33,209 nt of DNA from JAWVZH01 sp033722295 (GCA_033722295.1 JAWVZH010000011.1:1-33209); one strand, 5' to 3'. Shown: positions 15,025 through 24,404, numbered from the stretch's first letter. The notes: generated by a model not told the origin, from the letters alone. Numbers and translations are program-made.

Positions 15025-16776
15025 ATGAAACGTCCTCTCTTACTTGCGGCCATGTTGTTTATGGGTATGATCATAGGCCATGGACAAGCTGAAAATACAA
15101 GATTTACAAATCCAGAAGTACTTCCCATCCTACAGGGTGACTATGACCCAGCGGACTACAGGGCATCCGTGATAATTGATGACCCGGGTGTCATATTCCA
15201 GAAGCTTGTGGATGAGATCAATCCTGATTCATTAAAATCCTACCTGGAAGCTCTCAGTACTTTTGAAAACAGAAATACCGGCTCTGACACACTGAGCGAT
15301 CAAAGAGGTATTGGTGCGGCTCAGCGATGGTGTTATAGGAAATTTGAGAGCTTTTCTCAGAATAGAGAGGATCGCCTGGAATCCACATATCTTGTCTTTG
15401 ACCAGAACATCTGTGGAATGGGCAGGCACAAGAATGTGATCAGTGTACTACCAGGCCAGGGCGCCCAGAAGGAAGAGGTGATAGTCGTCCTTGCTCATCT
15501 TGACAGTCGATGTGCGGATCGCTGCGGCACGGATTGTCTTGCGCAGGGTATGGAGGATAATGGAAGTGGTAGTGCTCTCGTCCTTGAACTTGCCAGAGTC
15601 ATGTCACAGTTTACATTTAATCGGACAGTGGTATTTATGCTGACTACGGGAGAAGAACAGGGCTTGCATGGAGCACGTGCCTTTGCAGATTATTGTACCG
15701 AACAAAATGTAAATGTATATGCCGCTTATAATAATGATATAGTGGGAGGTGTGATCTGCGGAGAGACCGCATCACCACCGGGTTGTCCTTATCTCAATCA
15801 TATAGACAGCGTCAATGTCAGGGTTTATTCTGCCGGCGGAACGAGATCTAAATTCAAAATGCTGGCCCGCTTTATAGAAAGGGAATACAATACTCACCTT
15901 GCTCCGATAATGGATTTTGCCCATGTGGTGAACATAATGACTCCAGAGGACAGGACTGGCCGAGGCGGAGATCATATTCCTTTCAGGGAAAATCGATTTG
16001 CTACCGTGAGATTCTCATCTGCTAATGAACATGGTGATGGCAATCCATCCCAGCCGGGATATCATGACCGGCAACATACCAGAGAGGATGTACTGGGTGT
16101 GGATACAGATGGCGATAATGTCATTGATAGCTTCTTTGTGCATTTCAATTATTTGAGCAGAAACGCAATGATCAATGCCGGGGCAATCACTTCATCTGCC
16201 CTTGGCCCGATCCCGGTTGCGGATTTTCAGGTAGAAGAACAGATCGGAGGGTTTTCGATCTCTATTGATGATCCTAATAACTACGGGAAGTACCTGGTGG
16301 GCGTCAAGAGGCTTGGTCAGAATGTGTTTGACACGACCTACATTATAGAAACAACTGTAGATACACTGCCGGTCAAGTCGCCATTCTGGTATTATATCAA
16401 CGTCGCCACGCTTGACAGCAATAATGTTCAAAGCCACTTTTGCCTGGAACGCGATGTAAGGATCCAAACCACCGGCACTGAGGACCTCTTGATCCAGAGT
16501 GGCGTTCAGTTACTCCAGAATTATCCTAATCCATTCGATGATGCTACGACCATTGCAGTTGTTGTCAACGAATACATCAAGTATAATGATGCAGAGATCA
16601 GGATTTTCGATGAAAGCGGAGTACAATTGGCTGTCCTTCCGATCACACTTGACAAAGGAAGTAATGAAGTGATCTATTCCTATCGCAACCATGAGTACAA
16701 GCCGGGTGTTTACAGGTACGGACTTTGGGTGGACGGAAAACGCATCGATATGAAGTCAATGGTCTACGCATACTAA
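15025..16776 (+). CDS. M28-family zinc peptidase with T9SS sorting domain
   Basis: A 583-residue secreted peptidase. The N-terminal signal peptide ends near GHGQ (residue 21). The M28 domain shows the expected co-catalytic zinc ligands: H158 (VLAHLDS), D178 (GMEDNGSG), E210/E211 (TTGEEQG), D238 (YNNDIVGG) and H317 (GGDHIPF). M28 enzymes are aminopeptidases or carboxypeptidases. A short cysteine-rich segment (C163, C167, C171) separates the first two ligands, which looks like an insertion. The C-terminal 90 residues start QNYPNPFDDATTI and end in KSMVYAY, a type A T9SS sorting domain, so the protein should be exported across the outer membrane and anchored or released. The following cobalamin gene begins nine bases after the stop. 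Confidence 0.9.
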   Translation: MKRPLLLAAMLFMGMIIGHGQAENTRFTNPEVLPILQGDYDPADYRASVIIDDPGVIFQKLVDEINPDSLKSYLEALSTFENRNTGSDTLSDQRGIGAAQRWCYRKFESFSQNREDRLESTYLVFDQNICGMGRHKNVISVLPGQGAQKEEVIVVLAHLDSRCADRCGTDCLAQGMEDNGSGSALVLELARVMSQFTFNRTVVFMLTTGEEQGLHGARAFADYCTEQNVNVYAAYNNDIVGGVICGETASPPGCPYLNHIDSVNVRVYSAGGTRSKFKMLARFIEREYNTHLAPIMDFAHVVNIMTPEDRTGRGGDHIPFRENRFATVRFSSANEHGDGNPSQPGYHDRQHTREDVLGVDTDGDNVIDSFFVHFNYLSRNAMINAGAITSSALGPIPVADFQVEEQIGGFSISIDDPNNYGKYLVGVKRLGQNVFDTTYIIETTVDTLPVKSPFWYYINVATLDSNNVQSHFCLERDVRIQTTGTEDLLIQSGVQLLQNYPNPFDDATTIAVVVNEYIKYNDAEIRIFDESGVQLAVLPITLDKGSNEVIYSYRNHEYKPGVYRYGLWVDGKRIDMKSMVYAY

Positions 16777-16785
16777 ACTAATTTG

Positions 16786-17325
16786 ATGAAGATCTATACC
16801 AGGACAGGGGATAAGGGTACCACGGGTTTATACGGAGGGTCACGTCTGCGTAAGGATGATGCTCGGATCGAGGCTTATGGAACAGTTGACGAATTGAATA
16901 GCGTCATTGGTCTTGTGCGTGCCCAGAATGAGATACAGGATGATCTGTTGGAGCTGATACAGGTGGAACTCTTCAATATAGGTTCTCATCTCGCCATAGA
17001 TCCTGAATCCGATCTGCCTGTTCCCGACTTGAACAGTAAACTGGTAGAAAGGCTAGAACAGGCGATGGACCGCATGTCAGAAGAGCTGCCAAAGCTGAAG
17101 AGTTTCGTGCTTCCTGGTGGAAGTATTGAGAGCGCAAACGTGCATCTGGCCAGGACGATCTGCAGACGAGCTGAAAGACGAGTTTTGACAGCCAGTGATG
17201 AACATAAGGTGGAAGAGGGGATCATCGTCTTTCTCAACAGACTTTCTGACTACCTCTTTATCCTCGCTAGACATGTCCTTCGCAAACAGGGAAGAGAAGA
17301 CGTTTTATGGCAGTCCGGTGTTTGA
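16786..17325 (+). CDS. Cob(I)yrinic acid a,c-diamide/cobalamin adenosyltransferase (PduO type)
   Basis: A 179-residue ATP:corrinoid adenosyltransferase of the PduO/MMAB type. It makes adenosylcobalamin, the cofactor of enzymes such as methylmalonyl-CoA mutase. The ATP-binding N-terminus TRTGDKGTTGLYGGSR and YGTVDELNSVIGL are diagnostic, as are the later RTICRRAERRV and FLNRLSDYLFILAR. The ATG at 16786 is preferred over an adjacent TTG at 16783. It sits close behind the peptidase gene with no terminator between, so co-transcription is possible although functions are unrelated. Confidence 0.93.
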   Translation: MKIYTRTGDKGTTGLYGGSRLRKDDARIEAYGTVDELNSVIGLVRAQNEIQDDLLELIQVELFNIGSHLAIDPESDLPVPDLNSKLVERLEQAMDRMSEELPKLKSFVLPGGSIESANVHLARTICRRAERRVLTASDEHKVEEGIIVFLNRLSDYLFILARHVLRKQGREDVLWQSGV

Positions 17326-17393
17326 GAAATGTGTGGTAAATAACCGGGATCGGTCGATATGGCATTTTAATTTTTGTCACCTGTTCCCTTTCT

Positions 17394-17421
17394 TTCGACT
17401 GCCTCTTCCTCCTTATCTTTA
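17394..17421 (+). promoter_or_regulatory. Candidate fabD promoter
   Basis: TATCTTTA at 17414-17421 matches seven of eight positions of TAnnTTTG; a weak -33 (TTC at 17394-17396) lies 17 bases upstream. It ends 21 bases before the fabD ATG in a pyrimidine-rich stretch. Confidence 0.35.
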
Positions 17422-17442
17422 CCAAAAATCAATTCATAGGAT

Positions 17443-18324
17443 ATGAAAGGACTACTTTTCCCTGGTCAGGGTGCACAATTTTCAGGTATGGGAAAGGAGC
17501 TCTATGACAAGAGTCAGGAGGCCAGAAATATATTTGATGGGGCCGATAATTTGCTGGGATTTAAATTGAGTGAAGTGATGTTTTCTGGCTCTGATGAGGA
17601 ACTTAAGAGTACTGATATTACCCAGCCTGCTTTATTTGTACACGGCGTGGCATCTTTCAGGTCAGTGGAAAATGAAATAAGTTTCAAGGGAGTTGCAGGC
17701 CATTCCCTCGGGGAGTTCACTGCGCTTGTGGCTTCTGGATGTCTGAGTTTTGAGGACGCATTGGAGCTGGTGCGAACGAGAGCCAATGCCATGCAGAAGG
17801 CCTGTGAGTTGGTGCCTGGAACAATGGCTGCAGTGGTTGGACTGGATGATAAAGTAGTTGAGGACGTCTGTTCAAATATTCAGGAAACCGTAGTTACAGC
17901 CAACTATAACTGTCCAGGGCAATTGGTGATTTCTGGATCTTTGGAAGGAGTGAACAAAGCGGTTGACGAACTTAAAGAAAAAGGTGCCAAGCGGGCCATC
18001 GTTCTTGAGGTTGGAGGGGCTTTTCATTCTCCGCTTATGCAACCGGCAAAGGATGAATTGGAAGAGAAGATCAATGCCATAACTTTTAATAAACCTAACT
18101 GTCCGATCTATCAAAATGTGACGGCCAGGGGAGAGACTTCACCGGATGAGATCAAACAAAATCTCATCGAACAGTTGACATCACCCGTGAAATGGACCAT
18201 GAGCATGGAGCAGATGATAGCGGACGGATTCGATGAATTTATTGAGATGGGAGGGAAAGGAATGGTTTTAAGGGGACTTATGAGAAGAATTAACCGATCT
18301 GCGCAAACCGATTCGGTCAATTAA
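17443..18324 (+). CDS. fabD: Malonyl-CoA:ACP transacylase FabD
   Basis: A 293-residue transacylase that moves malonyl groups from CoA to acyl carrier protein, the entry to fatty acid synthesis. The N-terminal FPGQGAQFSGMGKEL is typical. The nucleophile is S88 in GHSLGE, with R113 (VRTRANAMQ) binding malonate and H195 (GGAFHSPLM) completing the dyad. NYNCPGQLVISG is another family signature. Other fab genes are not in the window. It heads a run of three same-strand genes, the next starting 15 bases downstream. Confidence 0.95.
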   Translation: MKGLLFPGQGAQFSGMGKELYDKSQEARNIFDGADNLLGFKLSEVMFSGSDEELKSTDITQPALFVHGVASFRSVENEISFKGVAGHSLGEFTALVASGCLSFEDALELVRTRANAMQKACELVPGTMAAVVGLDDKVVEDVCSNIQETVVTANYNCPGQLVISGSLEGVNKAVDELKEKGAKRAIVLEVGGAFHSPLMQPAKDELEEKINAITFNKPNCPIYQNVTARGETSPDEIKQNLIEQLTSPVKWTMSMEQMIADGFDEFIEMGGKGMVLRGLMRRINRSAQTDSVN

Positions 18325-18339
18325 TACGTTATACAGGCA

Positions 18340-18906
18340 GTGGAAAAGTTGGATCAAAAAATAATTGCACCGGGACAAGTACTTTTAGCTCAACCTTTCA
18401 TGCTGGATCCTCATTTCAAAAGGGCTTCAGTTCTGTTGTGCGAGCATACCGATGAAGGCAGCCTTGGTTTTATAATGAACAAGCCTATTGAAATGTCGGT
18501 GGACCGTCTTGTCGGAGATTTTCCGGAATTCGAAGCGCAGGTATACTATGGAGGACCTGTAGCGACAGATACACTGCACTACATTCACAATGTTGGTAAC
18601 CTTCTCGAAGACAGCATCAAAGTTTGCCGGGGTGTATATTGGGGAGGTCAGTTTGATAAGCTTAAGTTCTTGATAGAATCAAAACTGGTGAAGAAGAAGA
18701 ATATAAGATTCTTTGTGGGCTACTCTGGATGGTCAGAAGGACAGCTGGCAGAAGAAATGGAGTACGGCTCATGGGTGACGGCTGACATGCATGCCAATTA
18801 CCTGTTCAAAGACTCATCAAAAAATCTATGGCATAAGATCATGCGCAATAAAGGGGATACTTTTTCAGTCATCGCCGAATTACCGGATAACATCAGTCCA
18901 AATTAA
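18340..18906 (+). CDS. YqgE/AlgH family protein
   Basis: A 188-residue cytoplasmic protein of the YqgE/AlgH (DUF179) family. It begins IIAPGQVLLAQPFMLDPHF and contains HTDEGSLGFIMNKP, VYYGGPVATDTLHYIHN, FFVGYSGWSEGQLAEEME and the final GDTFSVIAELPDN, all typical. The fold is known but no biochemical function is established; the AlgH name comes from an effect on alginate expression in Pseudomonas. The start is GTG at 18340, since no ATG precedes the conserved N-terminus. It lies 15 bases after fabD. Confidence 0.9.
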   Translation: MEKLDQKIIAPGQVLLAQPFMLDPHFKRASVLLCEHTDEGSLGFIMNKPIEMSVDRLVGDFPEFEAQVYYGGPVATDTLHYIHNVGNLLEDSIKVCRGVYWGGQFDKLKFLIESKLVKKKNIRFFVGYSGWSEGQLAEEMEYGSWVTADMHANYLFKDSSKNLWHKIMRNKGDTFSVIAELPDNISPN

Positions 18907-18935
18907 GCTTGCCTGTCACAAGATAAGTTCGAAGG

Positions 18936-18967
18936 TTGTGTGAGATGCCCGGCATCGGGTATCTTTG
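18936..18967 (+). promoter_or_regulatory. Promoter of the ABC-F gene with a palindrome in its spacer
   Basis: TTG at 18936-18938 and a perfect TATCTTTG at 18960-18967 are separated by 21 bases, a good Bacteroidota promoter 34 bases before the ABC-F ATG. The spacer contains GATGCCCGGCATC (18944-18956), a perfect 6-base inverted repeat around one base, which is where a repressor could bind. Confidence 0.65.
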
Positions 18968-19001
18968 ATCTCTTAGTGGATGATAATTATACCGTCCGAC
19001 T

Positions 19002-20912
19002 ATGCTCGTATTAAAGAACATATCTCTGCATTTTGGGGAAAGAACACTTTTTTCCGATCTCAACTGGACCATTAAGCCCGGTGAAAAGCTCGTACTCATA
19101 GGCAGGAATGGCGTGGGAAAAACGACATTGTTCAAGTTGATGACCGGTCAATTGACACCGGACAGTGGTGATATCAGCTCCGCCAAAAATGCGAAGATTG
19201 GCCTACTTGAACAAGACCTTGGAGTCTTTGAAGGGCATACGGTGCGATCGCTTGCCATGTCCGCCTTTCCGGAAGTAGCGCAGCACGCCGAACAATGGAG
19301 GTCATTGGAAACCAGGATGAATAATGCAGGTTCTGATGAGGAAATGATGAAGCTGTCCTCACAAATGTCAGACCTTGCTGATGAGATGAACATCATAGGT
19401 GCGCATCAAAAAAGTGCATTGGCAGAAAAGGTACTTAAAGGTCTCGGCTTTACCGATGATGACATGGATCGCAGTGTGGATACCTTCAGTGGGGGTTGGC
19501 AGATGAGGATCCTGTTGGCTAGACTACTATTGATCGAACCCGAGTTTTTACTGCTGGATGAGCCTACCAATCATCTTGATATAGTCTCTGTCATTTGGTT
19601 GGAGAACTACCTCAGAGAATATCCCGGTGCATATGTGGTAATTAGCCATGACAAAAGATTTCTCAATAAAGTGGCGGACCGCGTGGCTGAGATCGAATCC
19701 GGCAAGATCAGGACATACGCAGGCAATTACGACGATTATTTGCGACAAAAGGAGGAGCAGAAAGAGATACTGCTTAACACATATAAGAACCAGCAGGCTG
19801 AGATAGAGCGTAAGGAGAAACTGATTGATAAGTTCCGTGCTAAAGCCTCAAAAGCGAGTACTGCGAAAGCTCTGGCAAGCGAGTTGGAAAGAATGGATCG
19901 CGTTGAGCTTGAACCGGATGACGCCAGGACGATGAATATACGTTTTCCAGACGCTCCCAGGAGTGCTGAACGAGTTATTGAAACGGAAGATCTCGGAATG
20001 AGGTACGGGAAGAATCGCGTTTTTAGCGGAATAGACTTCAATATATTAAGAGGCCAAAAAGTAAGTCTTATTGGCCAGAACGGACAGGGTAAGTCCACCA
20101 TGGCAAAGATCATTGCTGGCAAGCTGAAACCTACAGAAGGAGGTGTGAGTATAGGTTCCAACGTGATCCTCAAATATTTCGCCCAGGATCAGGGCGATCA
20201 GATCGATACGGACAAGACCGTCCTCGAATGGTTGGAAGACCAGGCAAGCCCGGAGATGCAAAAGAAGGTCAGACATATCCTTGGTGCATTCTTATTTAGC
20301 CAGGATGATGTCGATAAGAAGGTGAAAGTTCTTTCAGGTGGAGAAAAGAGCCGCCTTGCCCTGGCAGCACTCGTCTTACAGCCGATGAATTTCCTTCTCC
20401 TCGATGAGCCTACCAATCATCTTGATATGCAATCCAAGGAGGTATTGAAGTCAGCACTCAAAAACTATGATGGTGCCATGCTCGTGATCTCGCATGATCG
20501 TGATTTTTTAACGGGACTTACCGAAAATACGGCTATCATACATGATGGACGATTGTCCACGCACCTGGGTGATGTGGATAGCTTCCTGCGTCAGAAAGGA
20601 TTTGATAGCATAGTCGAGTTTTCATTGAGTGGTGACAAACCTCGAGCTTCTGAATCAGCCGGAAAGGACAATAAGATTCGAAGAGATCAGGATCGAGAAT
20701 TGAAAAAAACACAGGAAAGGAAACTCAAGAAGGTCGAGAAGCGGATCGAAGAACTGGAAAGGAGGTTAAAAGAGTTGGAAGCTGTCATGGCAGAGGCTGG
20801 TTTCTTTGAAGGAGAAAAAAAAGATGATGTGCTGGATAAGTACCAGAAGGCCAAGTCTGAACTGGAGGAATCGAATGAAATTTGGGAAGAATTGGTAACT
20901 CAAATGAGCTGA
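19002..20912 (+). CDS. ABC-F family ATPase (ribosome-associated, Uup/EttA-like)
   Basis: A 636-residue soluble protein with two ABC ATPase domains and no membrane segment. Domain 1 has Walker A GRNGVGKTT (about 34-42), signature FSGGWQMR (about 162) and Walker B LLLDEPTNHLD (about 184). A linker rich in charged residues (about 245-315) contains the arm that enters the ribosomal E-site. Domain 2 has GQNGQGKST (about 358), LSGGEKSRLALAAL (about 443) and a second DEPTNHLD (about 465). A C-terminal coiled coil (about 560-636) of Lys/Glu heptads matches the Uup-type DNA/RNA-binding tail. ABC-F proteins modulate translation; some confer resistance to ribosome-targeting antibiotics, but nothing here indicates that. 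It has its own promoter. Confidence 0.93.
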   Translation: MLVLKNISLHFGERTLFSDLNWTIKPGEKLVLIGRNGVGKTTLFKLMTGQLTPDSGDISSAKNAKIGLLEQDLGVFEGHTVRSLAMSAFPEVAQHAEQWRSLETRMNNAGSDEEMMKLSSQMSDLADEMNIIGAHQKSALAEKVLKGLGFTDDDMDRSVDTFSGGWQMRILLARLLLIEPEFLLLDEPTNHLDIVSVIWLENYLREYPGAYVVISHDKRFLNKVADRVAEIESGKIRTYAGNYDDYLRQKEEQKEILLNTYKNQQAEIERKEKLIDKFRAKASKASTAKALASELERMDRVELEPDDARTMNIRFPDAPRSAERVIETEDLGMRYGKNRVFSGIDFNILRGQKVSLIGQNGQGKSTMAKIIAGKLKPTEGGVSIGSNVILKYFAQDQGDQIDTDKTVLEWLEDQASPEMQKKVRHILGAFLFSQDDVDKKVKVLSGGEKSRLALAALVLQPMNFLLLDEPTNHLDMQSKEVLKSALKNYDGAMLVISHDRDFLTGLTENTAIIHDGRLSTHLGDVDSFLRQKGFDSIVEFSLSGDKPRASESAGKDNKIRRDQDRELKKTQERKLKKVEKRIEELERRLKELEAVMAEAGFFEGEKKDDVLDKYQKAKSELEESNEIWEELVTQMS

Positions 20913-21277
20913 GAAAGGAGATGAGGGTCTTTTATCAAAAAATGGAAAGGGACCACAAGAAAATCTGTAAGGTTATCGATTGACATGAGGTTAAGTTCGC
21001 CAAAACTGAAGAACATTAGAGCTGTTAAAGTACTAATAAGGTCACTGTTGAGAACAAATTAGCGTAACAGAGCTACGCTGTGATGACCAAACTATTTCTC
21101 GCGGCCCCTTTTCGGATCCCATTTTTCAATATTCAAATCAAGCTATGCTTAAAAAACCCAATTGTGTTGGTGGTTCTACTTTTAGAACCTGATTCAAATA
21201 TCAGTCAGTTTTACCATCTGTACATCAATGGAAACACCCATTTGAAAAAATAGGGGTTTTCCCTGATATTACGATTT
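20913..21277. other. Non-coding stretch between convergent ABC-F and histidine kinase genes
   Basis: This 365-base gap has no convincing gene. It contains a small hairpin, AGCGTA (21061-21066) with TACGCT (21074-21079), and an imperfect inverted repeat with arms GGAAACACCC (21230-21239) and GGGGTTTTCC (21253-21262). The latter lies just beyond the kinase stop and may end the minus-strand transcript, but no clear T-run follows. Confidence 0.5.
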
Positions 21278-22996
21278 TTAATCAAGTGGGATAGTGATCA
21301 TGGTTGATGTGCCCTCGCCTTCACTGCTCTCTATATTGAGTTCAGCATCCAGGAAATTGGCCCTGGACCTTACATTTTCGCTGCCCATGCCTTCATCTAC
21401 TTCGCTGGGGTCATAACCCTTGCCATCGTCTTCTACCATTACTACCAGTTGTCCGTTGTCCCTGTGGAGCTGAACGAGGATCTCTTTTGCCTGCGCGTGT
21501 TTCAAACTGTTGTTGATCAACTCCTGTACGATCCTGTATATATTCAATGAAGTGAACGTGTCCAGTTTGCTGTTGCCCATCACCCCGTAGTGCTGGAAGT
21601 GTATTTCTGTCTGACCGCTCCGTTCGTACTTGTTAATGAGGTCTGTAAGAGCCTCGATAAGACCAAGCTGTTCCAGAGCCCCTGGCTGCAGGTTGTTCGA
21701 TATGTTCCTTACTTCCTGACAAGCGTCGTCGATGAGGTCCGTAATATTATTGAACTCCGAGACGTCGACTTTATTCCCCTCCTGGAGCAGGCCATCAAAG
21801 CGCAATCTGATCGCGGACAACATACCTCCAAGGCTGTCATGAAGATCTTTGGCAACGCGTTCTCTTTCGAATTCCTGGCCTTTCATCATGCTTTGCATCG
21901 ATTCGATTTGCATCTTGTCTCTTAGCTCGATGAACTTTTGTTGGTTGATCTGTTCCTTCTGAGACGTAATGATCTCATTGGAAGCCAGCTTCTGCTGATA
22001 AAAGTTGATAATGAGATATGCCGCGACCAGGACAGCCAGAAACGATATCAAGAGGGCATAATTGGTCAGATTACTCCGGCGGCTACGGATCTCTTCAAGT
22101 CTCTTTTCACCTTCAAGGTCCAGTATGGCTTTCTGCTTTTTATCGCTTTCATATCTTACGATCTGGCGGGAGATGATCTCTTGGAGGCTCAAGTCCGAAA
22201 GACTGTCGGATAATCGATTCCTTTCCTCCTGTAGGTAATAGGCCTGGTCATAATTACCCCTGTTGCCAAGAATGGGAATGAGTTCATCAAGAGCAGACTT
22301 GTAGAGGAAGACATTGCCAAGTTCTCTGGAAACCTTGGCAGACTTCAAAAAAGATTTACTCGCCTCTTTTTCGTGATTTTTGGCAAGGGAGAACTGCCCC
22401 ATATAATATTGTACATAGGCATACCAGTGGGGCAGGTCGTGCTTCAGACATAATTTATTTGCAGCTACGAGTTTTTCATCAGCTTTCAGGCTGTCCTTGT
22501 CAATGGCTTGGATCCGTGCTTCGGTAATGAGGTAGGGAACGATCTCTTTTTCAGAAAGCTTCCTGAGTTGAGATCGTCTGACAAGGTTGAGCTGAGTTCG
22601 CGCATTTTCTATCTCTCCTTCTCCGATCAATATCCAGGCAAGATAGATGTGAGCCTCTGCAGCCTTGACGCTGGAGTGGTTCTTGAAGTATTCTATGGCT
22701 TCCTTCAGCACGGTTTGGGCCTCCACAACATAGCCGAGATTCAGATATACCCAGGCCAATCTGATCTTGACGGAATAATAAGCAGAAAGATCTTCTTTGC
22801 CTTCATACTCACCCAGTAAATCGAGAAAACAATCCAGTGCATCAAAGTAATTGTAGGAGGTATAATGTCCATTGCAAAAGATCTTCAGAGAATCGATCCT
22901 TTCCTGGGAATATGACTTCGGAACATTCTCCTGACCGTTCAATGAACCGCAGATGAAGAGGCTCAATATGATCAGCAATGTATGGCGCACGATCAT
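21278..22996 (-). CDS. Sensor histidine kinase with periplasmic TPR region (HisKA_3 type)
   Basis: A 572-residue kinase. A signal peptide (about 1-21) is followed by a helical repeat region of TPR type (about 40-260), then a single membrane segment (about 312-331), a coiled coil, and a HisKA_3 dimerisation domain with phosphoacceptor H386 in RVAKDLHDSLGGMLS. The HATPase_c domain carries the N-box QELINNSLKHA and the G-boxes VEDDGKGYD and GMGSENVRSRA. This class partners NarL-type regulators, and such a regulator is directly upstream with a one-base overlap (TAATG). The signal sensed is unknown; TPR kinases of this architecture are frequent in Bacteroidota. Confidence 0.92.
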   Translation of the reverse strand: MIVRHTLLIILSLFICGSLNGQENVPKSYSQERIDSLKIFCNGHYTSYNYFDALDCFLDLLGEYEGKEDLSAYYSVKIRLAWVYLNLGYVVEAQTVLKEAIEYFKNHSSVKAAEAHIYLAWILIGEGEIENARTQLNLVRRSQLRKLSEKEIVPYLITEARIQAIDKDSLKADEKLVAANKLCLKHDLPHWYAYVQYYMGQFSLAKNHEKEASKSFLKSAKVSRELGNVFLYKSALDELIPILGNRGNYDQAYYLQEERNRLSDSLSDLSLQEIISRQIVRYESDKKQKAILDLEGEKRLEEIRSRRSNLTNYALLISFLAVLVAAYLIINFYQQKLASNEIITSQKEQINQQKFIELRDKMQIESMQSMMKGQEFERERVAKDLHDSLGGMLSAIRLRFDGLLQEGNKVDVSEFNNITDLIDDACQEVRNISNNLQPGALEQLGLIEALTDLINKYERSGQTEIHFQHYGVMGNSKLDTFTSLNIYRIVQELINNSLKHAQAKEILVQLHRDNGQLVVMVEDDGKGYDPSEVDEGMGSENVRSRANFLDAELNIESSEGEGTSTMITIPLD

Positions 22997-23655
22997 TATG
23001 ATTCGAGTAGGTTGTTTTCCAAAGCTATGCGCACCAGGCCAGCAGAGTTCCTGGCATTGAGCTTACTGAGAAGACTGCTCCGGTGACTCTCTACTGTTTT
23101 CAGACTTATGAAGAGCTTTTCTGCGATCTCCTGAGTGGTGAATTCTTTTGCTATCAAGGCCAAAACTTCTTTTTCTCTCCTGGAGATCTTGGGAATATGA
23201 ACACTCTTCTTGAGTGTGTTATTTCCAGCCTTTTGTTTTTTCATCAAACCGCTCATTATCGTTTCCGTCACATCCTTACTGAAATACGACTCACCGCTGA
23301 AGACAGTTCGAATGCCCGTGACAAGCTCGGATCGGCCGGTATTTTTAAGTATGTATCCCAGGGCACCTTTTTTAAGGATCTCACTGACAAAACTCTCCTC
23401 ATTATACATGGATAAAGCCAGGATGCGGATCCCGGGTTTTTCTTTTTGCAGGCGTTCTGTCACTTCTATTCCTGTCATGCCCGGGAGGTTGACATCGAGC
23501 AGGATGACATCGACTTCATGATCCTCGAGGGATTTGAAAATGCTCGGGCCATCGTAGCACCGGTCTACGACAGTGAAATCTTTTTCATTTTTCAGAATGG
23601 AGTCTATCCCATCCACGAACATTTTATGGTCATCAGCGATCAGAATCTTGATCAT
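22996..23655 (-). CDS. NarL/FixJ-family response regulator
   Basis: A 219-residue two-domain regulator. The receiver domain starts MIKILIADDHKMFVDG, with acidic D8/D9 and phosphorylated D54 in LLDVNLPGMTG; the conserved threonine/serine and lysine are in ALSMYNEESFV and LKKGALGYILK. The C-terminal LuxR-type helix-turn-helix (about 152-215) shows SRREKEVLALIAKEFTTQEI and KTVESHRSSLLSKL. It is first in the unit and overlaps the kinase start by one base. Its DNA target is unknown. Confidence 0.94.
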   Translation of the reverse strand: MIKILIADDHKMFVDGIDSILKNEKDFTVVDRCYDGPSIFKSLEDHEVDVILLDVNLPGMTGIEVTERLQKEKPGIRILALSMYNEESFVSEILKKGALGYILKNTGRSELVTGIRTVFSGESYFSKDVTETIMSGLMKKQKAGNNTLKKSVHIPKISRREKEVLALIAKEFTTQEIAEKLFISLKTVESHRSSLLSKLNARNSAGLVRIALENNLLES

Positions 23656-23852
23656 AGGACTGTATTTAGAATATCGAAAGATGGGGCCTTGAAAAGCATA
23701 GCTTCTGGAATGGATAAAGATATATAAAAGCGCACAATCTGTTAACGTTTGACACCAAGTCTGTCGTACTCAATGGTGCCCGTATTCATAGATAAAGGCC
23801 AACACTGAAGAGTTGACCTTTCAAACAGAGAAAATTTGATCTTTTGAATACG

Positions 23853-23878
23853 AAAGACCTAAAAAGCTTTAGGTCTTT
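23853..23878 (-). terminator. Hairpin terminator after the Kbp gene
   Basis: AAAGACCTAAA (23853-23863) and TTTAGGTCTTT (23868-23878) form a perfect 11-base stem with a 4-base loop. It lies 15 bases beyond the stop of the minus-strand Kbp gene. A second small palindrome, GCATGATTCATGC (23879-23891), sits between it and the stop codon. Confidence 0.65.
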
Positions 23879-23892
23879 GCATGATTCATGCC

Positions 23893-24372
23893 CTATTCTG
23901 GGGGAATACGAAGCTTCTGGCCCGGATATATCTTATCGGGATCCGAAAGGAGAGGCTGGTTCGCTTCGAATATCTTATTGTATTTCATGGGGTCACCATA
24001 GAATTCCTTGCTGATCTTTGAAAGGGTATCTCCGCTCTTGACTTCGTAGAATTTGGCCTCAGGTTCAGGATTGGATACAGATATCCGGTCATCCACTTCA
24101 CATATGCCCTCAACGTTCCCCAGGGCAAGTATGATCTTTTCTTTTTGATCCTGCTTTTCGACCTCGCCGAAAGCGGTGACCTTATCATCCTGAAGAGAAA
24201 TCGCAAAATGTGCTATTGGAATGCCGAGGGATAGGGCCGCATTTTTGAGTTGGCCTTCCCTGAATCGAGCAATATCCTCGGGTCCCGGGCCTGCCGGTCT
24301 CGTGGCCTTACTTTCCTTTTCCTTGTTGAATACACTTGCGCCGACATTTTTCACAAAAGAGAATAATCCCAT
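23893..24372 (-). CDS. kbp: Kbp/YgaU-like protein with BON and LysM domains
   Basis: A 159-residue protein closely resembling E. coli Kbp (YgaU). The N-terminus MGLFSFVKNVGASVFN, the BON domain (about 40-100: DDKVTAFGEVEKQDQKEKI, GNVEGICEVDDRI) and the LysM domain (about 108-158: FYEVKSGDTLSKISKEFYGD to NKIFEANQPLLSDPDKIYPG) are collinear with it. E. coli Kbp binds potassium ions and helps growth at high potassium. It lacks a signal peptide, as in E. coli. Whether potassium binding is kept cannot be read from sequence alone. Confidence 0.9.
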   Translation of the reverse strand: MGLFSFVKNVGASVFNKEKESKATRPAGPGPEDIARFREGQLKNAALSLGIPIAHFAISLQDDKVTAFGEVEKQDQKEKIILALGNVEGICEVDDRISVSNPEPEAKFYEVKSGDTLSKISKEFYGDPMKYNKIFEANQPLLSDPDKIYPGQKLRIPPE

Positions 24373-24404
24373 ATAAATTGAATTTTGAGTATTAGATAAA
24401 TAGA

